From BJ22 sp031405895 (lineage in GTDB: Bacteria > Planctomycetota > Planctomycetia > Pirellulales > Pirellulaceae): 25,520 nt of DNA. The DNA lies in the NCBI GenBank assembly GCA_031405895.1, contig JANOFL010000035.1, forward strand, positions 1-25,520, read 5' to 3'. Under the pieces are notes generated by a model. It had not been told where the DNA came from and made no database searches. It saw nothing but the letters and a program-made list of their open reading frames with translations. The position numbers and the translations under genes were made by a program. Within the stretch, counting starts at the first letter, position 1. Each line of letters opens with the position of its first letter. Shown in pieces: positions 24,265-25,520 of the stretch.

Positions 24265-24777
24265 ATGGTCGAGTTTGACTTTCGCCGTCCCAGCCGCCAG
24301 TGCAGCGTCGAGAACCGGGCGCTGTTGCCCGGGGAGGCGTACTTCTCCGCGCTGGTCGAACAGCCCAACGGCGAACTGGTCCGGATCGATACTTCGGCCA
24401 ATGCCTGGTCGGGTCCGCCGGAGCACTGCGTCGGCTGGTGGCAGAGCCGGGTCGCCGAATTGCAAAAGGGGCGGGTCTATTGGGCGCCGGCGGAGGTGCT
24501 GCTGGCGGTCTTTCGGCACGCGATGGAACAAAAACGGAACGACATGGCCTGGGTCCTCGGCACGCTGCTCGTTCGCAAGCGGCTGCTGACCGAGCGCGAG
24601 GGGTCGCCGGGCAAGGGCATCGTCAGGCTGGTTCATACCGCCACGAAAACCGAATACGAAATGGCCGAGCCGCAACTCGACGCGGGACAGATCGCGGCGA
24701 TCCAGCGCGAACTGGAAGAAAGCCTCTTCACCGACATCGCTGCGAACGAACTGGCCGGACAGGAGGCGAGTTCATGA
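24265..24777 (+). CDS. Conserved-looking protein of unknown function
   Basis: A 170-residue soluble protein with no signal peptide or membrane helix. The N-terminal part (FDFRRPSRQCSVENRALLPGEAYFSALVE, then WSGPPEHCVGWWQSRV) resembles, as far as I recall, a planctomycete-restricted family that regularly precedes a lipoprotein gene. The middle is helical (EVLLAVFRHAMEQKRNDMAWVLGTLLVRKRLL), and the end (IQRELEESLF) is also helical. I cannot assign a function. Its stop overlaps the ATG of the next gene (ATGA at 24774-24777), pointing to translational coupling and a shared job. The start ATG 24265 is the first reasonable one, and no Shine-Dalgarno is visible. Confidence 0.75.
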   Translation: MVEFDFRRPSRQCSVENRALLPGEAYFSALVEQPNGELVRIDTSANAWSGPPEHCVGWWQSRVAELQKGRVYWAPAEVLLAVFRHAMEQKRNDMAWVLGTLLVRKRLLTEREGSPGKGIVRLVHTATKTEYEMAEPQLDAGQIAAIQRELEESLFTDIAANELAGQEASS

Positions 24778-25520
24778 ATGTATGGCAACCGAAGCCTGAC
24801 GCGCCAGCGAAGTCAAGCGGGATGTCCAAGCCTGTCAATGGCCCGGTACAAGTCCCCACTTCGCTTGCGCGTCAGGCTTCAATAAACGCCGCTGAACTCG
24901 CGCGTTCCCTTGGCAGGGTTTTGGTGCTTTCGATTCTTGCAGCCAACTCCGGCTGTCGGGTAATGGACCAGTTCCGGGCACCCACAGCTGTGGCACCAAC
25001 CATCCTCGATCCCGCCGCGACGACGCTCGACCAGCTGACCAGTGCCCTTAATGCGCGAACGGCGAAAGTCCGTCAGCTCAAATCCAGCGTCCGCGTCGCG
25101 GCGGCCGGGATGCCGGGCCTGCGCGGAGACCTGCTCGTCGAGCGGCCGCAACGGCTGCGGCTTCAGGCGGGGCTGATGGGAATGAACGAAGCCGGCTTTG
25201 ATCTCGGCAGCAACGACGAGGCGTTCTGGATCTGGCAGAAGGTCGCGTTGCCCGGCCAGCCGGAGACATTCTGGTACGCCCGGCACATCGATTACCAACA
25301 CAGCCAGCTGCGAACGGCGCTGCAGCTCCAGCCAGTCTGGCTGATCGACGCCCTCGGGCTCGTTGAATTCTCTCCCTCCGACCGGCATGAGGGCCCCCTT
25401 CCCCGCCCCGATGGCCGCGTTGAAATCCGCACCTGGTCGAGCCGTCCCGGCCAGACCGCCATCCGCCGGACGGTGCTCGATCCGCGAACGCTGGAAGTCC
25501 ACCAGCAGTCGTTTTACGAA
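24774..25520 (+). CDS. Putative lipoprotein, LolA-like outer-membrane lipoprotein-sorting type (partial)
   Basis: The frame is open from ATG 24774 to the window edge (249 codons) without a stop, so the gene is 3'-truncated by the window. A hydrophobic stretch (GRVLVLSILAANSGC) ends in a lipobox-like Cys at about residue 63, suggesting a lipoprotein signal with an unusually long leader. After it comes a helix-rich segment (LDQLTSALNARTAKVRQLKSSVRV), then beta-strand pairs (GDLLVERPQRLRLQ, EAFWIWQ, FWYARHID) of the type seen in LolA/LolB-like folds that bind acyl chains (inference, moderate). The first 36 or so codons run through a dispersed inverted repeat, so the true start may be internal; the 4-base overlap with the preceding gene favours 24774. 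Confidence 0.7.
   Translation, partial: MNVWQPKPDAPAKSSGMSKPVNGPVQVPTSLARQASINAAELARSLGRVLVLSILAANSGCRVMDQFRAPTAVAPTILDPAATTLDQLTSALNARTAKVRQLKSSVRVAAAGMPGLRGDLLVERPQRLRLQAGLMGMNEAGFDLGSNDEAFWIWQKVALPGQPETFWYARHIDYQHSQLRTALQLQPVWLIDALGLVEFSPSDRHEGPLPRPDGRVEIRTWSSRPGQTAIRRTVLDPRTLEVHQQSFYE
24791..24880. repeat. Inverted repeat inside the lipoprotein leader
   Basis: Arms 24791-24813 and 24858-24880 (23 bases, GAAGCCTGACGCGC type) are reverse complements with one mismatch, separated by 44 bases. The element is in frame with, and encodes part of, the leader of the lipoprotein. Confidence 0.88.

Overview
The window is high-GC bacterial DNA that almost certainly comes from a member of the Planctomycetota. 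This rests on gene content: a PEP-CTERM cell-surface protein, three large transmembrane Ser/Thr kinases (two with TPR tails), a planctomycete-type ECF sigma factor, a GAF-HlyD / M50-HlyD / short SecA cluster, and many small inverted-repeat (REP/REPIN-like) elements in the gaps and at gene ends. The genus cannot be told from the sequence.

Layout. 4-2457 (+): PEP-CTERM protein. 2581-6012 (+): TPR Ser/Thr kinase, then 6291-6887 (+): ECF sigma factor, convergent with 6918-10271 (-): a second TPR Ser/Thr kinase. 10462-11394 (-): YdcF/DUF218 membrane protein, downstream of 11419-12264 (-): LarE-like PP-loop enzyme, which is divergent from 12464-13039 (+): MiaE tRNA hydroxylase. 13081-13557 (-): a membrane-anchored heavy-metal-associated (HMA) protein with an in-frame TGA. 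14217-15935 (+): a third kinase. 15913-17156 is a repeat-rich accessory segment bounded by a 57-bp direct repeat and carrying an N-terminally truncated PIN-domain gene. 17100-23558 (-): three genes reading short SecA-like ATPase, GAF-GAF-HlyD membrane protein, PqqD-like/M50/HlyD membrane protein. 24265-24777 (+): an unrecognised conserved-looking protein, overlapping by ATGA the start of a lipoprotein gene that runs off the window.

Main discovery candidate. The HMA protein has a TGA codon exactly where the first Cys of its metal-binding/redox CxxC motif should be (HMT-[TGA]-GTC). The frame stays open on both sides. Starting 10 nt after the TGA there is a 7-bp hairpin with a GGUCC loop, 17 nt from TGA to loop. 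This closely resembles the bacterial SECIS of E. coli fdhF (GGUC in the loop, about 18 nt from UGA). I therefore read it as a selenoprotein with a UxxC motif; the rival reading is a single-base nonsense mutation.

Second candidate. The SecA-like / GAF-HlyD / M50-HlyD cluster looks like a dedicated envelope export or efflux machine. It would combine a cytoplasmic motor, a membrane-fusion protein with cytosolic ligand-sensing GAF domains, and an integral-membrane metalloprotease-adaptor. Its substrate is unknown.

Other genes. The kinases and the ECF factor form a signalling neighbourhood. MiaE and the LarE-like enzyme are housekeeping or modification functions. No tRNA, rRNA or CRISPR was recognised.
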